64,000 nt of DNA from Kryptolebias marmoratus (GCF_001649575.2 NC_051439.1:8284701-8348700), one strand, 5' to 3'; numbered from the stretch's first letter, positions 48,401 to 59,489 are shown. Numbers and translations: made by a program. Notes: generated from the sequence alone by a model not told the origin.

Positions 48401-51400
48401 CCAAATCTTCATTGTTTGACGACATTGTAAACATTTGCTGGCATCATAGTGTTTGTGGTGAATTTTCAAATCTCTCAGCGAACTCGTTTAGGTGCAAGCA
48501 AGCATCGGGGTCAGTGACTTCTCTTTTCTCTTCTCAGATTCGATGGGAGAAGAATATTACGTTAGGAGAACCACCCGGATTCCTTCATTCTTGGTGGTGG
48601 TAAGTATTGCTGTCACTTTACCCTGAATCAGCAGTTACTTCTTTTATTTAATATATATATTTTTTTAAAGTGAGGAGACGGGGTTTAGTTGCTCCTGAAT
48701 AAGCAGATTTTCCTGTATATCTCTTAAGCTTCCCCTCTCCTGGCATATAAACACTTTTATAGGGCTGTGGCGTCTTTCCCTGACATGTCATAATTCATTA
48801 CCGTAACGGGGGCAAGAAAAGTGGCGTCATTCGAGCTGTGTCGGGCTGAAAGAGCCGCGATCAAATGTGAAATAATTTCCCACTGAGACGTTCAGATAAT
48901 GAGGCGCTTCTGTGAGGCGGAGTTAAAACTGAACGTACCACGATTACGTGAAGAAGAAGACATGGCGGTTCTTCGGTCTTTTTAGTTGACCAGACTAACC
49001 AAGGGCTTGAACCCCCCCCCCCNNNNNNNNNNNNNNNNNNNNNNNNNNNNNNNNNNNNNNNNNNNNNNNNNNNNNNNNNNNNNNNNNNNNNNNNNNNCAA
49101 CCTACACCGCCATTTCTGTAACAATAGATCCAGATGGTTGGGGAATGGACCCCCTTTTCCCTTCCTCCTCCTCCTCCTCCTCCTCCTTCTCCTTACCCTT
49201 TGTGTGCCCCCTCCACCTCCCACCCCCACCTCCGACTTTACCCCCTTTTGTTCACATGGAAGAAGGCTTTTTAGCAGATTAACCCGTTGCATTCCAGCTT
49301 CCTTTGTGTCACCTTCCACCTCCCCCCTTGTCAGTTCTCCCGCTTGCAGATTTGACCTGTTGGGTCAACACCTTGGGTGTTGATCAGTAGTTTCACTGCT
49401 TTTTTCTAGACTGATCACTCCAGCATACAGTGCATTTAAACATTTCTCAGACAGTATACTGATGTGAGCAATATACTGCTTTGGGACCAAACGGTTCTAA
49501 GGTTACTTTTTGGGGACGGGGAGGATAAAGAAACCAGAAAGCCCCTGCCCCTCCTAATGGCAAGACACCTTTTTAAGGGTTGTTTTGCTTTTTGCATTCA
49601 CACCACAAACAGAAAGGCGGAGGTGACGTAACAACTATCAAACGAGTAGCACACAAGCAAAAATCACTTCATTTTCTGTCAAATATATGGTTGGCTAACT
49701 CCACTCTAACCCCAGCTAATGTTAAGAACTGTTTTTTAAATGCCCAACTTTTTTTTATTTTATTTTGTAGTAGCGTGTCCTGGGTTCACACTAGTACACT
49801 GCACCAAATTCCATTCAATTTGTTTCAGCCAATCCCAGTTCAGCGGCAACATTTTCGAACAATCACTGTACAAATGTCTCATAGACGGTTCCCCCACATG
49901 CTTGGAAATTTCCTGCTCTGCAGCGGGAGCTGAAAAAGACCCCCATAAAAACAGTTCAATGAACCTCAATCGACAGCAGTTCCTGCAGTGTGGACAGGAA
50001 GGAAAACAGAGAGGAGGAACTGCCTCCAATAGAACGGTGAAAAGGTCTCTGTGCTCCATAGCACCTAATGACACATAAACACAAGCTCTTGTCATGATTT
50101 GTGAATTTACCAAAAACAAAGTTAATAAATATCACATTTATGCGTTCCAACCGTTTGTTGTCTGCTTTTAATGACCAATTAACATTGGTGGAGCTGCTTT
50201 TATGAAGAGGTCTTGAGATGCTTCTAAGTGCCTGATTGCATTTATTAGACATAATTAGGAAAGACACACACCTGTCCAAGGTTTCAAAGTTGAGTAAAAC
50301 CTCACAGCGTATGGTGGACTTTTGAGTGTTCCCCTGACCCTTTATTTGGAATCACAATTAAAGGGGAAAATATTCCACTCTAAAATGAGACGCCTTTTCA
50401 AGAAGCCAACGCACCATCAGCTGTCAATGATTCCTTTAATGTAAACAGACATCAATGTACCCATATATACTGTGGAATTAGTTGTCATGACTATGTACCT
50501 TTTTTAAGGAACATTGACAATAATGTCAAATGTAATTAATTGTAGTACAACAACTTGGACATTACAGGAGTTGTTGTGGCAAACATTTCAAACTAAGAAA
50601 ACAGTTTCTTTGCTAGCAGATGTCATCAGCTTTGGATGTTTTGGGGACCGTTTACACGACGCTGTTTTTGAGTGAAGTAGTAGATTTTCTGCTTGGGTTC
50701 AGCCATTCGTGTGCACGACGACAGTCCTCTGAAACAGCAGCTTTCTGAACCCAGGTCACAGAGTGGAGATTTTCGGACCCCCCCCCCCCAGATTTGCATT
50801 TTTAAAGGAAGCTGCAACGTGTGAAATCACACATGCGCACCATGGGCGGCTGCAGTCAGTAGCTGTTCTGCGCGTGCACGAGTAAATCAACAAGTAGCAA
50901 CAATGGCGGTTAGCAAGGTGCTGTTGGTGCTACTCACCATTTTTCAACATGTAGCAGCAGCCCGGCGTCATCCTCGGCCCAATCAAATGTCTGCGTATTC
51001 ACCGTTTTGGATATAACTGTTGACATGCTCCAGACTGCACGCGCGCCTCATTGAAAGCTTGTTACCAGATATACGATAATTACAGTTTTTATAAGATAGA
51101 TTTAGAGTCGAGTCCCCCTCCTTTTCTCTGCACATGTTCACCAATCACAACACACAACTAATCTGACAATTACCCCCTTCGAGAAAGCGCACCTCACTCA
51201 GAACATATGATAGTTTTGGCCAAAATACATTTATTCTAAAGTGTCATATCCTATCTGGCAACCCTGTCTGTGGCATGGAAACTATAACAGATTTAATGAC
51301 AGCCATATTCATGTTAATGTTTTCTTTTTTTTTCTTGTTGATTTGCTGCAGTAAACATTAAAAAAAAAAAAACATTAACGTTTCCAGAGATAGTTCTCGT

Positions 51401-54400
51401 GTAAACTGGGCCCTAGTCTGCTGCTGCGAAATGTAGGGCCAAGAGCGAAAACGGGAGTCTCCTCAGGTCATAAGTTGAGAAGATTGTCCAAATACCCATG
51501 AGAAAGTGTTGACACCATGTGCGAGTCCACTTCAGACGATGTATAAATTTATTCTGGACCGCTTGCAGAGATTTTTCACGTGGGCCCTCGGTAAACTGTC
51601 GAAAGATCAGCGGGTGAGACAATGTGCAAACGTAGCAAAGCAGCAAATCTTCCAAAGCATTAACTGCAAGTGTGTGAGTCTTTGTGCTGCAAAGAGTTGC
51701 TGCTTCATGCTTTTATCTGCTGAGCTGTATGTTGCTTTCGGCTCACTGGTCAATATTTTGGATACATTCAAATACATGTGGGATTAATATCAAAACAAAG
51801 ACACTCATCGGGAAGCCTCAGTCGATATTTCCAGCCCACACCATACTTTTTTATTTTTTATTTTTTTTTACCATCTCATGCATACTGTATGCTCCAGACA
51901 GATGACCTCCACTGCTGCTTACTTATATTTCTAAGAGAGCACATTTCCTGTAGAAAATATATTTGTAATATATTTGTAGATTGCGGCTGTTGGAAAAGAA
52001 AAAAGTCCACACACTCTGCTAAACTTGTCCGGAGTTCAAGGGTAAAAAACAGGTTTGAAAGCTTAAAAAAATTAGGATTGTCAACAAAACCAACAACTAA
52101 TATGTTTCTCTTTTAAATCAGTAGCAGTATTTGTTCTCCTTGTTAGAAAATCTCATCCTCCAAAACCAAATCCCTGCCTTTTTATTTCCTTTTTTTTTTT
52201 TTTGCCTGTTTCTGTTACCGAAATATCTCATAACGGGATAGTTTTTAATGACACTTGCTGAAAGTAATCATGGGATGTACCCAGGGGTGGAAATTAGCAC
52301 CCGCCACCCGCCAAATGCGGGTAAATATTTGAAGTGGTGGGTGAATTTGATCAACACACACGCCACTGTGGCGGGTTGGCAATTTGAACAGAAAAGGTGT
52401 TATTTGTCCTCCTGACATATAGGGGGCAGTAATGTGCTCGAGTTGCTNNNNNNNNNNNNNNNNNNNNNNNNNNNNNNNNNNNNNNNNNNNNNNNNNNNNN
52501 NNNNNNNNNNNNNNNNNNNNNNNNNNNNNNNNNNNNNNNNNNNNNNNNNNNNNNNNNNNNNNNNNNNNNNNNNNNNNNNNNNNNNNNNNNNNNNNNNNNN
52601 NNNNNNNNNNNNNNNNNNNNNNNNNNNNNNNNNNNNNNNNNNNNNNNNNNNNNNNNNNNNNNNNNNNNNNNNNNNNNNNNNNNNNNNNNNNNNNNNNNNN
52701 NNNNNNNNNNNNNNNNNNNNNNNNNNNNNNNNNNNNNNNNNNNNNNNNNNNNNNNNNNNNNNNNNNNNNNNNNNNNNNNNNNNNNNNNNNNNNNNNNNNN
52801 NNNNNNNNNNNNNNNNNNNNNNNNNNNNNNNNNNNNNNNNNNNNNNNNNNNNNNNNNNNNNNNNNNNNNNNNNNNNNNNNNNNNNNNNNNNNNNNNNNNN
52901 NNNNNNNNNNNNNNNNNNNNNNNNNNNNNNNNNNNNNNNNNNNNNNNNNNNNNNNNNNNNNNNNNNNNNNNNNNNNNNNNNNNNNNNNNNNNNNNNNNNN
53001 NNNNNNNNNNNNNNNNNNNNNNNNNNNNNNNNNNNNNNNNNNNNNNNNNNNNNNNNNNNNNNNNNNNNNNNNNNNNNNNNNNNNNNNNNNNNNNNNNNNN
53101 NNNNNNNNNNNNNNNNNNNNNNNNNNNNNNNNNNNNNNNNNNNNNNNNNNNNNNNNNNNNNNNNNNNNNNNNNNNNNNNNNNNNNNNGTTGTGATGAGAA
53201 GCTATTTTATTTTCTGTTTTTCAAGAGTAGTCAGCTTGTAGGGCACCACAACTGCTTCCACCCGCGTCGATCATCATCATCATATGAAATAACTTTTTGT
53301 CACAACAAAAAATAGTGGCTGGTAAAATATTTGAGTGGCTGGTGGACAAAATTTTTAATTTCCACCCCTGGATGTACCTCTACACCTGATTAACCTTTGG
53401 AGTCAGCTTGATTCAAGATGGCTGCCACCGCCAACTGACCTAAACAGCACAAAAGTGGCTATAACTTAACCTATTTTACAGATATTGACCTTTAATGTGG
53501 TGTGGCAGTAGCTTAAGCTGATCTCCCACAAATAGTCTGAAAGGTTTAGCTTCAACTGTTGGAGTCAACTCTGTCTGTTAGCAAAATATCTGATGAACCA
53601 CTGGACCGATATCAATGAAAACCTTTGGTGTCGGTCCAATTCAAGATGGCCACCGTGGCATTCTTTTATCTGTTTGTCTTTTAATGCCTCCTCAATCCTT
53701 TTGGTGCCATTCTGAGCCCATTAGGTGACGACATGTTTTTAAACTCACATTAAAAGATGCTGCATAATTTATTAGATTATCTGTCTACTGTTGGAGTTTA
53801 AAAAAAAAATGTTGTTGACTCAGAAATGGCGTATTAGCTGGAGACGACCTTGGAATTTGGACTTTGTGGTTGTTTAAAGCCGCAAGAACGTCTATCCATG
53901 ATGCATTGAAGTAAAAAAACAAACAAATAATACAGCTCGTGTGTTTTAATAGTTGAATAACAGACTTTAAAAAAAAAACAAACATCTGTTAGTCTGCGGT
54001 TCTAGTCTTGATACACTTGATATGTTTGATTGAAAAAGCGTAGAATATCAATGAATTTATCCTTGAGTTATATCTTAGATAAAGATTTGAGTCCTACAGC
54101 TAAATTTAAACAAGTTTTCTGAAGGTTTTAAGTACATTTGCGTTTGTAATAAGAAAAAAGTATTACAGCTGGAAAGCATACAAACCTAAGTACATATTAA
54201 AAAACATACGTTGATTATTGTGCAATGAACCATTTAAATTATCATTTAAATAAGATTTTTGCACATGGTTTATATTTAATTGCAATGATCTGATTTGTTG
54301 TATAAATTAGTAGTGATTAGTGTTTAACTCTGAGGATATAGTCATCATTTTGGCTAAAATGCTTTGTCATTGTCTTTGCTAGCTTGCATTAATATTATTA

Positions 54401-55001
54401 TTTATGTGAAGACGTCATCGCTTGTCCTGAAGGGAGCAATAACTCAACGTCTGGGATCACCTGTTTGCTCTGTTCAAGTACTTTCATTTAAGATGAGATG
54501 GCGATTTCTTCATAAAGACTTTTAATCTTATTTTGTCGAAGCGTTTCAGCCCCGTGACGTGCAGAAGGGAAGGAAAACATCCAGATTATTGGCATACATG
54601 TCTGAGCGAAGTAGATCGCCAGGGCATGTGAAGTGGCTGACTGATTAGCCTTCCTAATAGCTGTGCTGCCGTTCCGAAGGCTTTATGGCGTTTTTGTTAA
54701 ATCAGTGCTCGGAGAGTAATTCACCGAGGACCTCTTAGCTTCGCCGTTAGCAACAGCTGTTATCATCTCGTTTCCCTTCGCTTAAAGTTCACAACACAAA
54801 CTTGATGTTTTCCTTATTGCTGCGTGTTTGGATTAAATCGGGACCCGATTTTGTTTGTGAAAAAAAACAAAACGCTGCGAGTATCCTGGGAAGGAGCCGA
54901 AGCCGCGTCTGCTCCTCGTGCGGGGCAGCGTAACAGTAAAAGCGCGAGTTCAAGAAGTGGATGCAGGCCATGGCGATGCGTGCGGGTGTGATAACACAAG
55001 T

Positions 55002-55037
<36 letters not shown>

Positions 55038-55327
55038 TTGAGTGAGTGAGAGGTTGATTGAGAGGGTGACACCGCCATTGTGTCCCTCTTACAAAGATGC
55101 TCAAGTGTATAAGAGGTGGGTTTAAGAGCGCTGGGGGAGATAATGAGAGTGTGTGAATGGGTTATGATGAAAAGCTGTTACACATGTGCTTGTATTGCTC
55201 TGTTTGGTAACCTCTGACCTTTTCTTCCCCTCTTCATTTTAGTGTATTCTGGGATTTGTATTGTGCAGCTCCAGACCGAAGAGAGACATGTGAACACTCC
55301 AGTGAGGCAAAGGCCTTCCATGACTAC
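34148..55327 (+). CDS. ssbp4: Ssbp4-like LDB-binding adaptor, 5' part of gene (four exons, continues past window)
   Basis: Exons 34148-34203, 46430-46502, 48538-48599 and 55243-55327 join into 92 residues: [19 protein letters not shown], then the LisH/LUFS stretch (about residues 16-60, [15 protein letters not shown]...[20 protein letters not shown]) and [18 protein letters not shown]...KAFHDY. SSBP2/3/4 are nuclear adaptors that bind LDB1/LDB2, protect them from degradation and serve LIM-homeodomain complexes. APDRRE is SSBP4-like (SSBP2/3 have APERR), while MYGKGK resembles SSBP2; near KEAP1, SSBP4 also fits human 19p synteny. The proline/glycine-rich rest of the protein (about 300 residues in the family) is coded right of the window; no next exon was found up to 64000. 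Confidence 0.9.
34771..34850. repeat. (TA)n microsatellite
   Basis: 40 nearly uninterrupted TA units (one G at 34786), within ssbp4 intron 1, 570 bases after exon 1. Confidence 0.95.
35923..35957. other. assembly gap (35 N)
   Basis: N run after a poly-C tract. Confidence 0.99.
36439..36471. repeat. (GT)n array
   Basis: About 16 GT units in ssbp4 intron 1. Confidence 0.9.
37300..37562 (+). repeat. Family B repeat, copy 2 (ssbp4 intron 1)
   Basis: Contains the monomer core GTCAAACTGCACAGCTGGAC followed by the ATCCCTATTGATTTCAAGG and ACCCCTTTGTGAAA blocks, with a partial monomer on the left after a poly-G run. Shares its right end with copy 3. Confidence 0.7.
39149..39250. mobile_element. possible hAT-like end
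   Basis: CAGGGCTCCAGACTGACTTT is a frequent fish hAT-like terminus. No matching second end resolved. Confidence 0.3.
40100..40148. mobile_element. possible hAT-like end
   Basis: AGCCCGTGGACCACCAGTTG followed by GTGATCACC looks like the right end of a hAT-like element whose left end would start CAGGGGTCACCAAC. Left end not found. Confidence 0.35.
40337..41265. mobile_element. non-autonomous DNA element, GAGGTCGACC type
   Basis: Left end TTAGAGGTCGACCGGTCAGA with GGCCGAGGCCGAG; right end GGCCAGTATCAGCTGATTAA then TTGGTA, the decayed inverse. Lies in ssbp4 intron 1. A related right end (ACTTGGTCGACCTATAG) occurs at 39055-39075. Confidence 0.45.
42777..43050. mobile_element. Foldback element FB4, short form
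   Basis: CTCAGTTTGGAGAAACAG (left) and TTGTTTCTCCAAACTGAG (right) are inverted, flanked by TTATTATCTTATCTGT and ACAGGTAAGATATTATT. About 270 bp, so a minimal member of the FB family. Located in ssbp4 intron 1. Confidence 0.7.
45672..45735. repeat. inverted repeat hairpin
   Basis: TTTGAGGAAACCATACTTTT at the left, GGATAGTTTCCTCAAA at the right; an 11-bp perfect stem with an internal near-match around a GCATAAAA..CCAAAAC loop. May be a transposon core; unexplained. Confidence 0.5.
46430..46502 (+). CDS. ssbp4: ssbp4 exon 2 (LisH motif)
   Basis: Acceptor TTTTTCAG ends at 46429; donor GTAAGA from 46503. First base completes Lys19, then [20 protein letters not shown] and FLSE, identical to vertebrate SSBP proteins. 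This is the LisH dimerisation helix pair. Confidence 0.97.
47560..48150 (+). pseudogene. Tc1-like transposase relic in ssbp4 intron 2
   Basis: Plus-strand order: AAGCATGGTGGTGGAGGGTG (KHGGG motif) near 47755, then a C-terminal piece near 47965 reading [19 protein letters not shown], the decayed PDLNPIENLW region. Stops interrupt all frames. Head part (DNA-binding) not found. Confidence 0.7.
48538..48599 (+). CDS. ssbp4: ssbp4 exon 3
   Basis: Acceptor CTTCTCAG ends at 48537; donor GTAAGT from 48600. Reads [20 protein letters not shown], identical across SSBP family members, and ends two bases into the Cys64 codon. Confidence 0.97.
49023..49097. other. assembly gap (75 N)
   Basis: N run after a poly-C tract, in ssbp4 intron 3. 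Confidence 0.99.
52282..53370. mobile_element. hAT-type DNA transposon with perfect 8-bp target duplication
   Basis: Terminal inverted repeats CAGGGGTGGAAATTA at both ends (15 bp) and an identical 8-bp flank GATGTACC on each side (52274-52281 and 53371-53378). The 8-bp duplication and CAGGGGTG start are typical of hAT elements. The middle 740 bases are N, so coding capacity cannot be judged. Confidence 0.85.
52448..53187. other. assembly gap (740 N)
   Basis: N run inside the hAT-type element; any ORF across it is meaningless. Confidence 0.99.
55003..55033. repeat. (GT)n array
   Basis: About 15 GT units, 210 bases before ssbp4 exon 4. Confidence 0.9.
55243..55327 (+). CDS. ssbp4: ssbp4 exon 4 (end of LUFS domain)
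   Basis: Acceptor TTCATTTTAG ends at 55242; donor GTAAGT from 55328. Completes Cys64 and reads [20 protein letters not shown] then EAKAFHDY. Asp in APDRR favours SSBP4 over SSBP2/3; the remainder is shared. Confidence 0.96.
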
Positions 55328-55849
55328 GTAAGTGACAGACGGACTCTGCCAGGAGTCCTTTTTTTTTAATACACCGTCAAGTGAAGCATTTATGTGTTTT
55401 TGAACTTGTGGTGAAGCTCATGTAAACATTGTTTGTTGGCGAATCTTGAGTGTGAAATCTCTCCAACACCTAATAATGTCAGAGTCTAATTCAGGATCAC
55501 TTCTTTAAGTGGTGTAGATTATTCCCCCCATGACTAGCATCACTAAAGATTGGAATTATCTTCATTTTTGTAAGATTTGGGTTTACTTTCTTACTAAGCA
55601 ATCTGACAGGAAGTCAAAAAACATGAATGGATTCTGTTTAATTTAAAAAATATATTGTTAAAGTCTCCAAAACTCTGTCACAAAACCTTTTTGTTTAAAC
55701 GGCTTACAATGATAAAGAAAATCCGGTTTTTCCATATAAATGCAGTCGAACAGAAAATGGATTGCAGCATATTTTAGCTCGTCTGACATGGAAAGGAGCA
55801 GAGGTAAATTTGACATTGAGTTGACTCTGGATCTGTTTTGAATTGAAAT

Positions 55850-55945
55850 GGGTTTATGATTTGGACTTCTTTGTGTAGTGTCCTGAGATGAGTTTTGTCG
55901 TGCGTTGGGGAAATATAAATAAACTGGACCGAATTGAATTGAAAT
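55850..55945 (+). mobile_element. LINE 3' tail with (AATTG)n
   Basis: AGTGTCCTGAGATGAGTTTT, then AAATATAAATAAACTGGA and GAATTGAATTGAA. Matches the ending of fish L2-like LINEs. Confidence 0.5.
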
Positions 55946-57484
55946 CCTTTCAGTGTTCCACTTTTTAACCTGCTCACATGGAGACCGGTGGTGTTTCTGC
56001 AGCACATTACTTGACTTACTGCCTTTGAAATGAGACGTTTGTACTTCTAACATCATCTCCGTTAATTATTGTTTATTAGGGGAGCTTGAATCTGTGTAGC
56101 GGGCGTCCTTCAATCGGAAAGTTGCTGCTTGCTTTCATTTCTAACGCCTTTAGATCACTTGTTAAAGTTTCCTTTAGGCGAGACACTGAATCGTGGTCTG
56201 GCCCTCTAATATACGAGCTTTAGGTGAAAGTATTCTACACTGAATGTAGTTTTCTTACATCCACACACCACCAGTGTACAAGTAAAGCTTATTATAAGCT
56301 ACATCTTTATTTGAACTTTTTGGTAGGAGGCAAAGACTCACTCCTCCCGATACGTAACTCCAAAAAGTTGACAATTCTTGACAAGTAATCGGATCTTTAA
56401 AATGGTCGGGAGTTGACAGAATTGAGCAACAACGATTTACTCTTCCTAATTGACTGCTGTCTGTATTTGCGTTATGTGCTGTGTGTAACCTTGAATGAGG
56501 AATTATAAAACACGAGGGGTATAACCAGATGGGACGAGACGGGATAATAAGTTCACAGCAACAAGACGGTATTTTAAGTATTTTTAAGGAAAATGGCTTT
56601 TGCCACAAACTCATCTGACTGGTGTTTGATTCCTCAAGAGTCTTTTCAAACCCCTAGAAGGGGACCACACTTATTCTCAGAAGGGTCCAAAATTTAAAAA
56701 CCCATCAAGATCAAACCTTTTAACCCTATATTTTCTTGAAAAAAACAAAACAAAACAAAACAATTTGCCTTTTTTTCCATATATCTCATGTCAATGTATT
56801 GAAACACAAATATGAAATTAACTTTTCTCAATATATCTTATTTATCAGTCAGAACAAACTTTACTAGAATTTATTTTTAAATAAAATGAAAACATTTTAC
56901 CAAAAGACCATCGAAACAGCTAAAAAAAACCCACCCCCAATGAATATTTAAACAGCTGATAACATTTCACCTTGAAATTACACAAATAAAGCACATAGAT
57001 AGAATAAATTCAGGCAGACTCTGTGGCTGTAAAAACTACAGAAGAGTTTGAGTTGTGGAAACGATCAGGACATTAGAGTGAAACTCCTTTGTGTGTTTTT
57101 TAATTTTATTTTCATCGCAGCAACACATTGCTCACACTGATTAACACAGAGATGATGAAACGGCTTGCGTCAAAAGCGAACTCGGTGCATTCAGTTTTTT
57201 TTTTTTTCTTTCCTTATTTCTCTTTTTATTTTACCTCAACATTTGACTCTTCCTCTCAACTCGAATGGATTAACAAGAGGTTCAGACTTTATTTTCCCAG
57301 CTCCAAAGTTACAGATTACAGTGAAGTCAACGTTAGTCTGTCCAGTTTTAAATAAATGCCCGACAGAAACTCTTCCCCCTCAGCACGTATCTGCAGAGGC
57401 AGCTCCACTTATAACACGCAAACCATTCAAAGTGGTTGAGACATCGTCAGCTATAATTTAACCAGACAAAGTAATGAGACATGT

Positions 57485-57890
57485 TTGTTTTTATACGCTC
57501 GTCCTGAGACAGGACGTATTATGGTACGTCCCGTCCTTCTGTCTGTGGACAGTTGTCTAGCTCTAAATTGATGACCCTTTAACATAAAAATGTCAAACAG
57601 CAAAGCTGGACACTTCATGGGTCGAGGATGATCCTTATTGATTTAAAGGTCACAGGGTTAAGGTCAAGGTCACAGGTGACCCCTTTGTGAAAACCATGTC
57701 CGTGCCCAAACTCTGCAACTCTTTTACATAGAAATATCGAACAGCACAGCTGGGCATCTCATGGGTCAAGGATGATCCCTATTGATTTCAAGGTCAGGTT
57801 GTCAAACCCTTTGTGAAAACCCTGTCTGGGCTCAAACTCTAGACATGAGTTCGGAGTCGTTGTGTGAGGGGATTCATGCTTTAGATGTCG
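57485..57890 (+). repeat. Family B repeat, copy 3 (ssbp4 intron 4)
   Basis: Two monomers of the 145-bp unit. The left end has a hairpin CGTCCTG-AGA-CAGGACG at 57500-57516, followed by the GTCCGTCC-type head also seen in copy 1, which probably marks the element's 5' terminus. Confidence 0.75.
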
Positions 57891-58399
57891 ATTACTTAGT
57901 TTTCTGACGGTCATAGTCCCGTTGGCGGTACTCTTGTTGTTTTGGTTAGTTCTCATTCCACCCTGAATAAACCACTGAAGGAGAACTTTTGTTTTTCTTA
58001 TTCCAGGGGTTGGGTCCAGTTGCACTCTCAGGGATTTTGACAGCATTTTGGGTGAAGACATTTCTATAAAGCAGCTGTCTGTTGTCAGAGACACCCAGGT
58101 TTACGTTTTGTTTTGTTTTTTTTGCTCACATCCTGACAACAAAGTGAGCACTCTGCCTAATGATAATACAAAGAGGTGAGATTTCACCCGCTGGTGTTAA
58201 AAGAAAGTGTAACTGTGTGTTTTTATGTGTAAATGTCGTCTGTTGTGATTGACGCCGTAGCCCGTCTTCAGTCTGTCCTCCCTGGCCAAGACAGTGTGTT
58301 ATTGTGTGTGTGCGCGTGCACTGTGTAGTGTGGGGAGATAATGGAATAGAGTTCTAATCCGGTAATCCCAGCACTGGGCCGAGGCTAAGCCAGGGATTT

Positions 58400-58423
58400 A
58401 TGTGTGTGTGTGTGTGTGTGTGT
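58400..58423. repeat. (GT)n array
   Basis: About 12 GT units in ssbp4 intron 4. Confidence 0.9.
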
Positions 58424-59489
58424 TTGGATGGGGGGGGTGTCTTTGGCAACCAGCCCATAAGAGGGTGGCTCGGCTCACACCCTCCTTCCAGTCAACGCCA
58501 TGTATAAATGTAGTTGTGCGTGCCACGTGGTCGCTCGCCGTCTGATAAAAGCTCGGAGACGGGACCGGTTTAATTCTGGCTCCGGCCCCCCCCCTCCCCT
58601 CGAGGCTCTCCTCTGAGCACAGGTCCTCTCTTCTGGTTTCAAAAGAACGAGTCGATGGGGAGAGAGGGGCGGAATATAAAAAAAAAAAAAAAAGAAGAAA
58701 TTTCCCCTCAAAAGAGTTTCGCTCGTGTGAACTTATTAAATTGCACGCCAACGTTAAAGAAACATTATCACAGCTTTCTCTGCTGGGTGCAGACACACAG
58801 CAAAGGGTTTGCTTTACTGTCAAGTCTGAGTTTTATTTATCTGTGCTTACTGGTAGGAAGCGATGCAGAAGTTGATTGTTGCTTTTAATAACTATTTCAT
58901 CGAGAGGCTGGTTTACAGGGTTTAGCATTCAGCGCACAGATTTTTCCTTCATGTACAGATTGTTGTTTTGATCTTTCCCTAATTGATCTCTTTATATAAG
59001 CTTTCAATTAAAGCTCAAGTGGCTTATTAAATCTAATATAGAGATTTTTTTTTATTACAGAGACTCTGTATCATTATAATCCATCAGTTTATTCTAGATG
59101 TCACATTATCTAGATTGAGTTGTATACTTTGATCAATAAATGTCAAGTGGTGCTCTGGTCCTCCGTTAATGTTGTATTACTTGTATGCTTTCTGTTGGAT
59201 TTTATTAATTTTAGCCATTGTGCAAGTTTATCTCTGTCTTAAATGAAACATTATTCAAACGTAATCTTGCAAATAAAATCATTAGTTGGTTTGATTAGAT
59301 GCATGCTAATTGGCGTTTCTTCAGGCCTCTTCTTCCAGCTTAATATGATCATGTAAACAGTATTTTTTATGCATTTGCCCCTCCGTTTGAATTGATATTT
59401 TTGCTAAAATGTTTTTTTTTTTTTTTCCCCTGTCAGATAAGGTTCATGCTCTCTCCTGGAATCTCCTGGGATGATCTGCCCAAAGCTCA

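Larger units (their letters stand above)
52215..53665 (+). mobile_element. Family A element interrupted by a hAT-type insertion
   Basis: Family A sequence runs 52215-52281, is broken by the element at 52282-53370, and resumes at 53371 with ATTCAAGATGGCTGCCACC and a second monomer start near 53580 (TGTTAGCAAAATATCTGATG). The insertion shows family A is older than the hAT-type element. Confidence 0.75.

Noticed and set aside
52432..53315. long ORFs of 269 and 293 residues
   Set aside because: They consist almost only of the 740-base N gap inside the hAT-type element.
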